39,281 nt of DNA from Marinomonas atlantica (GCF_001639725.1 NZ_LTAW01000016.1:1-39281); one strand, 5' to 3'; counted from the stretch's first letter, positions 8,029 through 16,640 are shown. Notes: generated from the sequence alone by a model not told the origin. A program made the numbers and translations.

Positions 8029-8304
8029 ATGTTATCTCTTTATACCGCTTATGATTTGCAAATGGATCTCAAAGAGTTTATCAAGTCCGCTCGGAAGAAA
8101 GATAAACTCAGCGTTCAGAAGATGGCAGATCTCTCTGGCGTGCCTTACGCGACGATCCGAAAGTTTGAGTCATCTGGCAACATCTCATTGCGTCAGTTCC
8201 TCATGCTTTATGAAACAGTCGGTGACTTGAAAAAAGTGAAAGAGCTGACAAAGTCGTCTGAGCCTGAATTTAAATCAATAGAGGATGTTCTTCGACATGC
8301 TTAA
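8029..8304 (+). CDS. hipB: HipB-like antitoxin, helix-turn-helix protein
   Basis: The 91-residue protein has an XRE-type helix-turn-helix (SVQKMADLSGVPYATIRKFE, about residues 29-48) followed by LRQFLMLYETVGDLKKV. This is the typical layout of HipB-like antitoxins, which bind and neutralise HipA and repress the operon. TAGAGG lies 5-6 bases before the ATG. A later start at 8062 (MDLKEF) would still keep the DNA-binding domain. The gene overlaps the downstream hipA start by a few bases, implying translational coupling. Small palindromes upstream (7917-7930, 7934-7944) are possible operators. Confidence 0.85.
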   Translation: MLSLYTAYDLQMDLKEFIKSARKKDKLSVQKMADLSGVPYATIRKFESSGNISLRQFLMLYETVGDLKKVKELTKSSEPEFKSIEDVLRHA

Positions 8305-9532
8305 ATCAGCCCTAACCGTAAAACGAACGCTTAGCACAGGTGAAAAGATACTTGTCGGCAAGCTCGTTGAGAATAGTAAGCAAAGCTTCTTTCAATTTGA
8401 TGAGGCTTATTTAGGCGCTCACTCAACGTCTCTGGCTCCGTTCAATTTAAAGGCTGATACAAGCTTGCAAGTGGCGCCTAGAGAACCACATTACGGCGTT
8501 CATGGGGTTTTTGGAGATAGTCTCCCTGATGGTTGGGGTCTTTATCTCATGGATCGCGTATTTAGACTGAACGACCGTAACCCAAAGGAAGTTACCGCCC
8601 TAGAGCGTTTGGCTTACCTCGGTGAAAGGTGTATGGGGGCGTTGAGCTATGAACCTGAATTAGACTTACTTGATGAGTCCAAGGAGTCAATTGATATCAT
8701 TACCCTTGGCCGAGCTGCGATTGAAGAGTTTGAAGGCACCGAGTCTGCTTTGCTTGAGCACTTGATGAATACTGGCGGATCGGGTGGTGCTAGACCCAAA
8801 ATGAATGTTACACGTTTATCGAATGGGCAATATTCAACATTAGATGACGCACTAGGAACAAAACTGATCGTAAAGCTGACATCTGAAAATTTTGACTTGA
8901 AGCACTCTGAATCATTAGTCGAATATTGCTACATGCAGATGGCCCGAAATGTCGGCATTGAGGTTCCCAACTTTGATTTAATTGATGCGGGTAATGGACG
9001 ATTTTGGCTAGAGCAGGAACGCTTTGATTGCACTGAACAAGGCGGTCGAATCCATATGATTTCTGCGTGCGGGTTGTTAGATGCGGCGTTTCGAGAGCCT
9101 TCTATGGACTATGTAGATTTAGTTAAAGCGTCGCGCATCATGTGTAGTGTCACTGAATCTCAGAAGCTCATTAAGCGCTGCATGTTTAATTACCTAACGG
9201 TTAACCAAGATGATCACAGTAAGAATTTCAGTTTCCTTGCCAGTGACACCGATAACTGGATGCTATCTCCTTTTTACGACATTGTTTATAGTCCCAACCC
9301 TTACAAAGAACATATGACGGCATTTGGTGGTAATGGTCGAACGCCAAAGAGCGCACTAGATCAGTTAGCGGCTCAGTCGGGATTGTCTTCAAAGAAAGCG
9401 ATCATGGTTATGGCAGAGGAAATATTTGAAACAACACGCTCGTTTAGTCATGAGGCCAAACATCTGGGCTTGTCACATAGTCTCATCAAGGAAATAGATA
9501 AGGATATGATAGAAAAATTTAAGGCGCTGTAA
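8297..9532 (+). CDS. hipA: HipA-family serine/threonine kinase toxin
   Basis: About 411 residues from ATG 8297, which overlaps the hipB stop (ATGCTTAA). An in-frame ATG at 8285 has its purine-rich site too close. Counting from 8285: the HipA N-subdomain with FGDSLPDGWGLYLMD (76-90), the glycine-rich phosphate loop GGSGGARPK (164-172), an ATP-binding Lys in LIVKL (197), the catalytic loop NQDDHSKN (307-314), and the metal-binding Asp in FYDIVYS (332). All kinase elements are present, so it should be active. E. coli HipA phosphorylates glutamyl-tRNA synthetase and induces persistence; the target here is unproven. Full length with a separate HTH antitoxin distinguishes it from HipBST systems. 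It lies in the putative island, where such modules stabilise DNA. Confidence 0.9.
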   Translation: MLKSALTVKRTLSTGEKILVGKLVENSKQSFFQFDEAYLGAHSTSLAPFNLKADTSLQVAPREPHYGVHGVFGDSLPDGWGLYLMDRVFRLNDRNPKEVTALERLAYLGERCMGALSYEPELDLLDESKESIDIITLGRAAIEEFEGTESALLEHLMNTGGSGGARPKMNVTRLSNGQYSTLDDALGTKLIVKLTSENFDLKHSESLVEYCYMQMARNVGIEVPNFDLIDAGNGRFWLEQERFDCTEQGGRIHMISACGLLDAAFREPSMDYVDLVKASRIMCSVTESQKLIKRCMFNYLTVNQDDHSKNFSFLASDTDNWMLSPFYDIVYSPNPYKEHMTAFGGNGRTPKSALDQLAAQSGLSSKKAIMVMAEEIFETTRSFSHEAKHLGLSHSLIKEIDKDMIEKFKAL

Positions 9533-9687
9533 GTGTAAAATAAATCAAATTCACCATAACTTATCAACCTACCTTCCCATATCATATTTATTAAGAACGA
9601 AAAATAAAGAGTCATCAGCCCATGCTATCGGAACAGTAGTAAAGGACGGTCCATTTAATTAGCCTCATTTTATCGATTTGATCGACC

Positions 9688-9803
9688 TGTAATCACCCCC
9701 TAAATAGTGGCATACCATTTTGGAGTTCTTCTGCATACACTGAGTGAATCAGGGAGAACTCGCTATGAAAAAATCACGCTATACCAAAATTCAGATTTTT
9801 TAG
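9688..9803 (+). mobile_element. IS3-family insertion sequence remnant (left end and start of orfA)
   Basis: TGTAATCACCCCCTAAATAG at 9688 resembles an IS3-family terminal sequence. A ribosome site (AGGGAGAA) then precedes ATG 9765, which encodes MKKSRYTKIQIF and stops at 9803. The first 7-8 residues match the conserved start of IS3-family OrfA transposases (MKKSR-[YF]-T-x-x-QI). Everything after codon 12 is missing, so only the promoter-proximal end survives. It abuts the 3' end of the next, convergent gene. Confidence 0.6.
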
Positions 9804-10672
9804 ATATTAACAGCAATTTTATTTAATTTGGCAATGGCCTCACTCGGTAAAATCAACTCCGCTGCGGCTAAATTCTGTTGTAAATGGTTAGTTGAAGATG
9901 TTCCTGGTATTAATAGAATATTAGCTGAACGCTGAAGCAACCAAGCCAAAGCGACTTGCATTACTGTGGCGTTTAGCGATACCGCAACTTCTTCTAGAAT
10001 AGATGATTGTAATGGTGTAAAGCCGCCAAGTGGAAAGAAAGGTATATAGGCAATGCCTTCTTTTGCTAGCAGTTCAATAAGTGCATCGTCTCTTCTATGC
10101 ACTAGATTGTATTGGTTCTGTACACAAACAATTGGCGCGATACTGCGTGCTTCTTCAATTTGATTTGCAGTAACATTACTGACACCTAAGTGATGTATCA
10201 GACCTTCTTTTTGTAACTCGGCCAGTACGGATAATGGTTCTGCAATAGAGCCTTCGGCTGGGCCATGAGCATCAAACATAGCTCGCAGATTGACTACCTC
10301 GATTTGTTCTATGCCAAGGTTGGTTAGATTATCATGTACGGCTTGAATAAGTTCAGGCTTTGAAAAAGCGGGCAACCATTCGCCTTTCTCATTGCGACGA
10401 GCACCAACCTTAGTCACCAATGCAAGTTCTTTACTATAAGGGTGTAACGCCTCACGAATAATTTGGTTCGTAATATGTGGGCCGTAAAAATCAGAGGTAT
10501 CGATATGGTTAACACCACTTTCTATTGCGGCTTGAAGGACAGCAATAGCTTCTTTTTTATCTTTAGGTGGACCGAAAACGCCGGAGCCAGCCAACTGCAT
10601 AGCACCGTAACCCATTCGGTTGATTGTTTTATTACCGAGCTTAAATGTGCCAGCCTGTTGAATGTTAACCAT
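9800..10672 (-). CDS. ydbC: YdbC-like aldo/keto reductase
   Basis: 290 residues from ATG 10672, which has AGGAAAATCACC upstream; an earlier in-frame start at 10738 lies in the promoter region and adds non-conserved residues. The chain follows E. coli YdbC closely from memory: NRMGYGAMQLAGSGVFGPP near the N-terminus, HIDTSDFYGPHITNQIIREAL, ALVTKVGARR, GPAEGSI, VCVQNQYN and LLIPGTSS. Asp and Tyr of the tetrad are in DTSDFY and the Lys in VTKVG. Where most aldo/keto reductases have a catalytic His, the text reads VVNLRAM, as it also does in E. coli YdbC. It is an NADPH-dependent cytoplasmic reductase, related to pyridoxal reductases; the substrate is unproven. It is divergent from a LysR gene. 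Confidence 0.9.
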   Translation of the reverse strand: MVNIQQAGTFKLGNKTINRMGYGAMQLAGSGVFGPPKDKKEAIAVLQAAIESGVNHIDTSDFYGPHITNQIIREALHPYSKELALVTKVGARRNEKGEWLPAFSKPELIQAVHDNLTNLGIEQIEVVNLRAMFDAHGPAEGSIAEPLSVLAELQKEGLIHHLGVSNVTANQIEEARSIAPIVCVQNQYNLVHRRDDALIELLAKEGIAYIPFFPLGGFTPLQSSILEEVAVSLNATVMQVALAWLLQRSANILLIPGTSSTNHLQQNLAAAELILPSEAIAKLNKIAVNI

Positions 10673-10727
10673 GGTGATTTTCCTATGTGAAATGTTGAGT
10701 AGATAATCTATTCTAGGTCTGATTAAT

Positions 10728-10765
10728 TTGTGCGACAATCCATTTAATTAGGACATATTGTGCGA
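10728..10765. promoter_or_regulatory. Direct repeats in the ydbC / LysR divergent promoter
   Basis: TTGTGCGA occurs at 10728-10735 and again at 10758-10765, exactly 30 bp apart, i.e. about three helical turns and on the same DNA face. They lie between the ydbC start (10672) and the LysR start (10789), the expected location for regulator binding. Confidence 0.4.
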
Positions 10766-10788
10766 GATTTAGAACAATTAAGTCACCT

Positions 10789-11682
10789 ATGAATGATATC
10801 GCGGCATTTGTTGCTGTTGCCAAAGCCGGCGGTTTTCGTGAGGCGGCAAGAGTAGAAAATATGAGTGCTTCACGTTTAAGTGATGCCATACGACGCTTAG
10901 AAGAGGAATTGGGAGTGCGATTGTTTCATCGTAATACTCGCAGTGTTGTCCTTACGGAAGTAGGTATGGTTTTGTTAGAACGTATGAATCCTATTATGAG
11001 TGAATTTAATTCGGCGTTAGATATGGTCAATCTATATCGTGATAAACCCGCGGGTAAACTTCGTCTTAACGTACCTGTTAGTGCTGTAAAATTAATACTG
11101 CCAGCCATTGTCCCTGCATTTTTGGAAGCCTATCCTGATATTGAACTTGAAGTGACGGCGGAAAGTAATGTTATCAATATTATTGATGCAGGTTTTGATG
11201 CTGGTATTCGTTATGACGAGCGACTGGAACAGGATATGGTCGCTATTCCTATTGGCCCACGCCAACAGAGATATGCGTTAGCCGCTGCACCTAAATTGTT
11301 AGATAAATTAGGTCGACCAACTCACCCTCGCGACTTATTAAAGTATCCTTGTTTAACGGGGCGATTTCGTTCGGGGGTAGCCAATACTTGGGAATTTGAG
11401 AACGATAATAAAATTATAGAGGTCAACGTTTCAGGTCCTTTAGTGGTTAATATAGGTAGCGCTGTAGATCTTTCTGTTGATACTGCGGTTGCTGGCACCG
11501 GTGTTGTTTATTTGTTTGAGGAATGGTTACAACCCTATTTTGATTCAGGGCAACTTGAACCTATTCTTGAAAATTGGTGGTTGTCTTTTAGCGGGCCGTA
11601 TTTGTATTATTCTGGTCGAAGATTGGTGCCAACTCCCTTACGGACATTTATTGATTTTGTAAAAAGTAGGGATATAAATTAA
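10789..11682 (+). CDS. LysR-family transcriptional regulator
   Basis: 297 residues. The N-terminal HTH (NDIAAFVAVAKAGGFREAAR, then MSASRLSDAIRRLEEELGVRLFHRNTRSV) and the C-terminal effector domain (GKLRLNVPVSAVKLILPAIV, GFDAGIRYDERLEQDMVAIPIG) are typical of the large CrgA/DmlR-like LysR group. It is divergent from ydbC, which it probably controls. The intergenic region has phased TTGTGCGA repeats. The base composition is A/T-richer than the guaBA genes, consistent with the accessory nature of the block. The effector is unknown. Confidence 0.88.
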   Translation: MNDIAAFVAVAKAGGFREAARVENMSASRLSDAIRRLEEELGVRLFHRNTRSVVLTEVGMVLLERMNPIMSEFNSALDMVNLYRDKPAGKLRLNVPVSAVKLILPAIVPAFLEAYPDIELEVTAESNVINIIDAGFDAGIRYDERLEQDMVAIPIGPRQQRYALAAAPKLLDKLGRPTHPRDLLKYPCLTGRFRSGVANTWEFENDNKIIEVNVSGPLVVNIGSAVDLSVDTAVAGTGVVYLFEEWLQPYFDSGQLEPILENWWLSFSGPYLYYSGRRLVPTPLRTFIDFVKSRDIN

Positions 11683-11767
11683 TAATGCGTCTGCCTACTC
11701 GGCTCAAACGTTAAGGTTGAAATAAACGAAACTGGTTTTCTAACCAATAAAGAGAAAGTAACACTCC

Positions 11768-12673
11768 CTAAACAAGATACGGTTCTAATATCTCTTCTAG
11801 CCACTGTTTAAAACACCGAACTCGTTTTGATAGATTACGCCGATGAGTAACGACTAAGGATGCAATAAGTGGCTCAGGGCGTAGATTTGGTAAGACCTCC
11901 ACCAGCCTCCCATTTTCTATATGACCATTAAGAGCGGGTTGCCCTGCCTGAATAAGCCCAACCCCAGCCAACCCGCATTCATGATAAGCTTGCACATTGT
12001 TTACCTGTACTGCCCCCGGCAACATAAGCGATTTATAACCGTCCTTATCAGGATATTCCCAACCACCTTTTTCACCACCCAGAGTTGGGCTGTAATGAAC
12101 CATTTTATGCCCATGAGTTATGAGGTCATTTAGTGTATGGGGGGTGCCATGACGGCGCAAGTAATCAGAACTGGCAACATTAATCATCCGCAGTCGGCCC
12201 AATGGTAACGCCACTAACGTTTCATCCACAATAGGACCAAAACGAATAGCACAGTCGAAGCCTTCACGCGCTAGATCGACTCGTCGGTCCGTACTGGAAA
12301 GCTCCAATTCAAGTTCTGGGTGCGTAGAAAGTAACTGAGGAATAGCAGGGATCACGACACTTCGAGCCATTTCGGTTGACATATCGACTCTTAATTTCCC
12401 CACCAAAGAGGCTTCTTTGGCAACAAACATCATTTCCAACTCTTGCGCTTCAACCAGAAGATCGGCTGCACGCTTATAAAATGCTTGACCATCCTCTGTC
12501 AGTTGAACTCTACGCGTGGTGCGATGAAATAATGCAATTCCCAATTCTTTTTCTAAATCGCGAACGGATACAGAGGCCCGACCTTTAGGAATACCCAGTG
12601 CTTCGGCGGCGCGGGTAAAACTGGCCATTTCTGCCACTCGACAAAAAATAGTTAAAACATTGAGATTCTTCAT
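11768..12673 (-). CDS. LysR-family transcriptional regulator
   Basis: 301 residues from ATG 12673 (MKNLNVLTIFCRVAEMASFT); a TTG three codons upstream is an alternative. The HTH (AAEALGIPKGRASVSVRDLEKELGIALFHRTTRRVQLTEDG) and effector domain (GKLRVDMSTEMARSVVIPAI, GFDCAIRFGPIVDETLVALPLG) place it in the DmlR/CrgA-like group. It is divergent from the flavodoxin / aldo-keto reductase / DUF1330 cassette starting at 12788, and a perfect LysR-type box lies 15 bp before its own start, so it probably represses itself and controls the cassette. It converges on the preceding LysR gene with an 85-bp gap and no clear terminator. Confidence 0.88.
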   Translation of the reverse strand: MKNLNVLTIFCRVAEMASFTRAAEALGIPKGRASVSVRDLEKELGIALFHRTTRRVQLTEDGQAFYKRAADLLVEAQELEMMFVAKEASLVGKLRVDMSTEMARSVVIPAIPQLLSTHPELELELSSTDRRVDLAREGFDCAIRFGPIVDETLVALPLGRLRMINVASSDYLRRHGTPHTLNDLITHGHKMVHYSPTLGGEKGGWEYPDKDGYKSLMLPGAVQVNNVQAYHECGLAGVGLIQAGQPALNGHIENGRLVEVLPNLRPEPLIASLVVTHRRNLSKRVRCFKQWLEEILEPYLV

Positions 12674-12687
12674 TGTTACCAAAATCC

Positions 12688-12702
12688 ATAACAGTTAGTT
12701 AT
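12688..12702. promoter_or_regulatory. LysR-type T-N11-A box
   Basis: ATAACAGTTAGTTAT is a perfect interrupted dyad (ATAAC-N5-GTTAT) with the T-N11-A spacing characteristic of LysR recognition sites. It lies in the divergent promoter between the LysR gene and the 12788-14826 cassette. A further CTGTTAT, the reverse complement of ATAACAG, occurs at about 12750 and could be the activation half-site. Confidence 0.6.
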
Positions 12703-12787
12703 TTTTATACTACTTTATCTACCTTAATTAAACCAATAATCTAGTCTCATCTGTTATCAATAAATAATTTTCACTGAGGAACTTGTA

Positions 12788-13372
12788 ATGAAAGAACATA
12801 ATTATCCTGTAAATAGCGTCGTTGTTTATCACTCTGGCTACGGTCACACAAAACGAATGGCCGAGGCAGTTGCCGAAGGTGCCAGAGCAACACTAATTAG
12901 CATTGATCAAGATGGAGAGATAAACAAGCAAGACTGGGAAGCGTTAAATAATGCTGATGCCATTATCTTTGGCTCTCCTACCTATATGGGAGGCCCCAGT
13001 TGGCAGTTCAAGAAGTTCGCTGATTCCTCCTCCAAAGCTTGGTTTGAAAACCGTTGGCAAAACAAAATCTTCGGCGGTTTTACGACTAGTGCAAGTATCA
13101 ATGGAGATAAGCTCAACACACTCAATTATTTTGTACTCCTTGGCGCGCAGCATGGTGGTATCTGGGTCAGTATGGATATCAAACCCGCTAACCTAAAAAC
13201 GTCTGATCGGAACGACCCCAATTGGCTAGGATCCTACATCGCCCCTATGGGACAAACGCCTGCCGATGCGCCAGTTGAAGAAATGCTCATAGGGGATCTG
13301 GAAACAGCCAGCCGCTATGCTGCTCGAGTGGTCTCAGTGGCTAGGCAGTTGCGCCAGTCAAACTCTATATGA
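12788..13372 (+). CDS. Flavodoxin-fold NAD(P)H-dependent reductase / WrbA-like protein
   Basis: 194 residues, preceded by GAGGAA 7 bases from the ATG. The N-terminal VVVYHSGYGHTKRMAEAVAEGA (residues 11-32) is the FMN phosphate-binding loop of flavodoxin-like proteins. DAIIFGSPTYMGGPSWQFKKF (55-75) and FGGFTTSASINGDKLNT match the flavin-ring loops of WrbA-type NAD(P)H:quinone reductases. The likely activity is two-electron reduction of quinones with FMN. It is the first gene of a cassette with an aldo/keto reductase (46 bp later) and a DUF1330 protein, all divergent from a LysR gene, pointing to inducible quinone/aldehyde stress defence. The substrate is not known. Confidence 0.85.
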   Translation: MKEHNYPVNSVVVYHSGYGHTKRMAEAVAEGARATLISIDQDGEINKQDWEALNNADAIIFGSPTYMGGPSWQFKKFADSSSKAWFENRWQNKIFGGFTTSASINGDKLNTLNYFVLLGAQHGGIWVSMDIKPANLKTSDRNDPNWLGSYIAPMGQTPADAPVEEMLIGDLETASRYAARVVSVARQLRQSNSI

Positions 13373-13418
13373 GCTGTATTATGCCGAAATTGATAAATTT
13401 TAAAGCAAGGAGAAAAAC

Positions 13419-14468
13419 ATGAAGTATAACCAACTTGGTCAAACCGGGCTTTATGTTTCTGAGCTTTGTCTCGGCACCATGACTTTAGGGGGCAATGATG
13501 ATGCAGGTAAGTGGTCAAATATTGGTGCCGTAAAACAAAATGAAGCAAATGCCATGATTGGACGTGCTTTCGATGCCGGTATTAATTTCATCGATACCGC
13601 TGATATTTATTCTCACGGTGAGTCAGAACGGGTGGTTGGACAAGCACTGAAAGAACTCGGCATACCACGCGATGAAGTTATTCTTGCAACGAAAACCGGT
13701 GGGCTGATGGGGCCAAAGCCCAATCAGAACGGCGCGTCACGAGGCCATATTATGGACTCATTTCAACGCAGTTTGGAACGGTTGCAACTAGATCATATCG
13801 ATCTCTACCAAATTCACGCCAGTGATCCGATCACACCGATAGAAGAAACACTGCGGGCATTAGATGATCTAATCCATCAGGGTTTGGTGCGCTATGTCGG
13901 GGTTTCAAACTGGAACGCAGGTCGTATCGGTAAAGCTTTGGGCTTAAGCCAAGCACTACATACCAACCGAATTCAGACACTGCAGGCTTATTACTCTATT
14001 GCCGGACGTGATCTTGAACGTGAGTTGATGCCTCTGGTGAGTGAAGAGAAATTGGGCTTACTCGTATGGTCACCACTGGCGGGCGGTTTATTGTCTGGAA
14101 AATTCGGTCCCGGAGCACCCACGGAAGAAGGAGCGAGACGCAACAACTTCAACTTTCCACCGGTAGAGTTAGACCGAGCTTGGCAATGTGTTAGAGAGAT
14201 GCGCTCCATTGCCCAGGCTAAAGGAGTGTCTGTGAGTCGTATTGCGTTAGCTTGGCTATTAAGCCGTCCGGCGGTCACTAGTGTGATTACCGGTGTGAAA
14301 CGTATGGAACAACTTGAAGATAATCTCGGAGCTTGTAACGTTGTATTAAGTACTGACGAGTTAGCGCGTCTTGATAACGTCAGTGCCCTACCACCTTACT
14401 ATCCCGGCTGGATGATTGCCCAGCAAAATGAGTACCGTCAACCGCCATCATCAGAGCTCCAAGTTTAA
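13419..14468 (+). CDS. Aldo/keto reductase
   Basis: 349 residues, with AAGGAG upstream of the ATG. It begins MKYNQLGQTGLYVSELCLGT and contains the full catalytic tetrad context: Asp and Tyr in FIDTADIYSHGESE, Lys in ILATKTGG, and His in LYQIHASDPITP. The NADPH-binding C-terminal part ends with SVITGVKRMEQLEDNLGA. It belongs to the Tas/YajO/YghZ-like group of TIM-barrel oxidoreductases acting on aldehydes or ketones. It is the second gene of the flavodoxin cassette, with short spacing on both sides, so probably co-transcribed from the LysR-controlled promoter near 12700. Confidence 0.92.
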   Translation: MKYNQLGQTGLYVSELCLGTMTLGGNDDAGKWSNIGAVKQNEANAMIGRAFDAGINFIDTADIYSHGESERVVGQALKELGIPRDEVILATKTGGLMGPKPNQNGASRGHIMDSFQRSLERLQLDHIDLYQIHASDPITPIEETLRALDDLIHQGLVRYVGVSNWNAGRIGKALGLSQALHTNRIQTLQAYYSIAGRDLERELMPLVSEEKLGLLVWSPLAGGLLSGKFGPGAPTEEGARRNNFNFPPVELDRAWQCVREMRSIAQAKGVSVSRIALAWLLSRPAVTSVITGVKRMEQLEDNLGACNVVLSTDELARLDNVSALPPYYPGWMIAQQNEYRQPPSSELQV

Positions 14469-14535
14469 TCTAGAAAATATTAGCTTACGTCGCTTTTTAT
14501 AATTATCAACACTGAAAACAGTTAGGAGTAATACC

Positions 14536-14826
14536 ATGTCTAAAGGCTACCTTATCGCACACCTTACCGTCACTAATGCTGATTTATATGCGGAGTACGG
14601 TAAAGCGGCTGAAGCCGCAGTCAAACCATTCAATCCCAAGATTGTGGCTTGGACTGGGCAATATGAAAATCTCGAAGGAGAAGCTCACCATGAGCATATG
14701 ATTTTTGAATTTTCCTCTTTTGCCGAGGCTAAACGCTTTTATTACAGTGACAGCTATCAGGCCGCGAAAAAGTTACGTGCCCAGGCGGCTACTGGCACGT
14801 TTGTTCTTGTTGAAGGGGTTGAATAA
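14536..14826 (+). CDS. DUF1330 family protein
   Basis: 96 residues, preceded by TTAGGAGTAATACC. The sequence (MSKGYLIAHLTVTNADLYAEY, KPFNPKIVAWTGQYENLEGE, HHEHMIFEFSSFAEAKRFYYS, DSYQAAKKLR) matches the small ferredoxin-like dimeric alpha/beta-barrel family DUF1330, which has no firm function. Family members often accompany redox or degradative genes, and here it closes the flavodoxin / aldo-keto reductase cassette. A catalytic role is not shown. Confidence 0.88.
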   Translation: MSKGYLIAHLTVTNADLYAEYGKAAEAAVKPFNPKIVAWTGQYENLEGEAHHEHMIFEFSSFAEAKRFYYSDSYQAAKKLRAQAATGTFVLVEGVE

Positions 14827-14946
14827 GACCATCAAAGCCTTTGCGATATAACTGTCAATCCTTTGATTTGGATATAAACACTGCTAAAACTGCGGCATAT
14901 TCTGGAGCCAAAAATACAAATTCGTAACCTATCGATAATAATTCAT

Positions 14947-14980
14947 AAAAAAAGCCAGTCAGTAATACTGGCTGGCTTTT
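14947..14980. terminator. Bidirectional rho-independent terminator
   Basis: AAAAGCCAG (14950-14958) pairs with CTGGCTTTT (14972-14980). An inner CAGT/ACTG pair extends the stem across a T-G wobble. A and T runs flank both sides. It serves the DUF1330 cassette on the plus strand and guaA on the minus strand. Confidence 0.88.
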
Positions 14981-15022
14981 CATTTATCTTCTAAAGGCTT
15001 TAATCGCTATTTATAGCCAGCC

Positions 15023-16600
15023 CTACTCCCACTCGATCGTAGCAGGTGGCTTAGACGACACGTCGTAAGTCACGCGAGAAATGTGCTCGATTTCGTTGAT
15101 AATACGACCAGACACTTTCTCTAGTAGATCGTATGGAAGGTGTGCCCAACGCGCTGTCATGAAGTCGATGGTTTCTACAGCACGTAACGCAACCACGTAT
15201 TCGTAACGACGACCATCACCTACAACACCCACAGATTTCACTGGTAGGAAGACAGCAAACGCTTGGCTTGTTTTTTCGTACCAGCCTGCGTTACGTAGCT
15301 CTTCGATGAAGATAGCATCCGCGCGACGTAGGATGTCGGCGTATTCTTTCTTCACTTCACCAAGGATGCGCACACCAAGACCTGGTCCTGGGAATGGGTG
15401 ACGGTACACCATGTCGTACGGTAGGCCTAGCTCTAGACCAAGCTTACGCACTTCGTCTTTGAATAGCTCACGTAGTGGCTCGACCAGTTGCATCTTCATG
15501 TCTTCTGGAAGGCCGCCAACGTTGTGGTGCGATTTAATCACGTGCGCGCCACCGGTTTTACCCGCTGCGGATTCGATGACGTCAGGGTAAATCGTACCTT
15601 GCGCTAGGAATTCGACTTCCGTCAGTGTTGTCGCTTCTTCATCAAACACGTCAATGAAGGTATTACCAATCACTTTACGTTTCGCTTCTGGGTCAGATAC
15701 GCCGCTCAGTTTGCCAAGGAATAAGTCTTCCGCGTCAACGCGAATCACGTTAACACCCATGTTCTGCTTGAACATGGCCATTACTTGATCGCCTTCACCT
15801 AAACGAAGCAGACCGTTGTCAACGAAGACACAGGTAAGCTGTGTGCCGATGGCTTTGTGAAGCAACGCGGCGACAACAGATGAATCAACACCACCTGACA
15901 GTGCCAAAAGCACTTTCTTATCGCCTACTTGCGCTTGCATGCGCTCGATCGCGTCTTGTGCGATGTTCGCTGGCGTCCATAGGGTTTCACACTGACAGAT
16001 ATCAACAACGAAACGCGATAGGATGCGGCCACCTTGTAGCGTGTGTGTTACTTCTGGGTGGAATTGCAGACCGTAGAATTTTTTCGATTCATTGGCCATG
16101 GCAGCAATCGGACAGCTTTCTGTAGAAGCCATCAATGAGAAGCCTTCAGGCATTTTGTCTACTTTATCGCCGTGGCTCATCCACACATCCAATAATGGTA
16201 CGCCATTATTAGCAATGTGGTCTTCGATGCCTTCTAGTAAAGAGAAGTCACCGTGGGTACGAATCTGTGCGTAACCAAACTCACGAATTTCAGATCCTTG
16301 AACTGAACCGCCCATTTGTTCCGCCATGGTTTGCATGCCGTAACAAATACCCAATACAGGTACACCCAGTGTGAACACTTTTTCAGGGGCACGTGGAGAA
16401 CCTTCCATTGCAACCGACTCAGGACCACCTGCTAGGATGATACCGTTCGGATCAAAATCGATGATCTCTTGGTCGTCCATGTCAAACGCACGAACTTCAC
16501 AGAAAACACCAATCTCACGTACACGACGCGCAATCAGCTGCGTGTATTGAGAGCCAAAATCAAGAATAAGAATTTTATGAGCGTGGATATCTTGCGACAT
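15023..16600 (-). CDS. guaA: GMP synthase (glutamine-hydrolysing)
   Basis: 525 residues, the same length as E. coli GuaA. It converts XMP to GMP using glutamine and ATP. The N-terminal glutamine amidotransferase domain has the nucleophile Cys86 in VLGICYGMQ and the His/Glu of [10 protein letters not shown]. The central ATP-pyrophosphatase domain has the P-loop [16 protein letters not shown], and the C-terminal dimerisation domain ends PPATIEWE. It is downstream of guaB on the same strand with a terminator between them, so its expression depends on read-through or an internal promoter. The last codons are repeated at 7440-7453, suggesting that an element inserted at this gene's 3' end and restored the reading frame. 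Confidence 0.98.
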   Translation of the reverse strand: MSQDIHAHKILILDFGSQYTQLIARRVREIGVFCEVRAFDMDDQEIIDFDPNGIILAGGPESVAMEGSPRAPEKVFTLGVPVLGICYGMQTMAEQMGGSVQGSEIREFGYAQIRTHGDFSLLEGIEDHIANNGVPLLDVWMSHGDKVDKMPEGFSLMASTESCPIAAMANESKKFYGLQFHPEVTHTLQGGRILSRFVVDICQCETLWTPANIAQDAIERMQAQVGDKKVLLALSGGVDSSVVAALLHKAIGTQLTCVFVDNGLLRLGEGDQVMAMFKQNMGVNVIRVDAEDLFLGKLSGVSDPEAKRKVIGNTFIDVFDEEATTLTEVEFLAQGTIYPDVIESAAGKTGGAHVIKSHHNVGGLPEDMKMQLVEPLRELFKDEVRKLGLELGLPYDMVYRHPFPGPGLGVRILGEVKKEYADILRRADAIFIEELRNAGWYEKTSQAFAVFLPVKSVGVVGDGRRYEYVVALRAVETIDFMTARWAHLPYDLLEKVSGRIINEIEHISRVTYDVSSKPPATIEWE

Positions 16601-16640
16601 TGTTAGCTAGTCCTTCGCTCCTACCCAGTAAGAGCTGTTC

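Noticed and set aside
9650..10751. 13-bp direct repeat TCCATTTAATTAG at 9650-9662 and 10739-10751 flanking ydbC
   Set aside because: Repeats of 13 bp are expected by chance several times in a window of this size, especially in A/T-rich DNA; no other evidence marks them as insertion ends.
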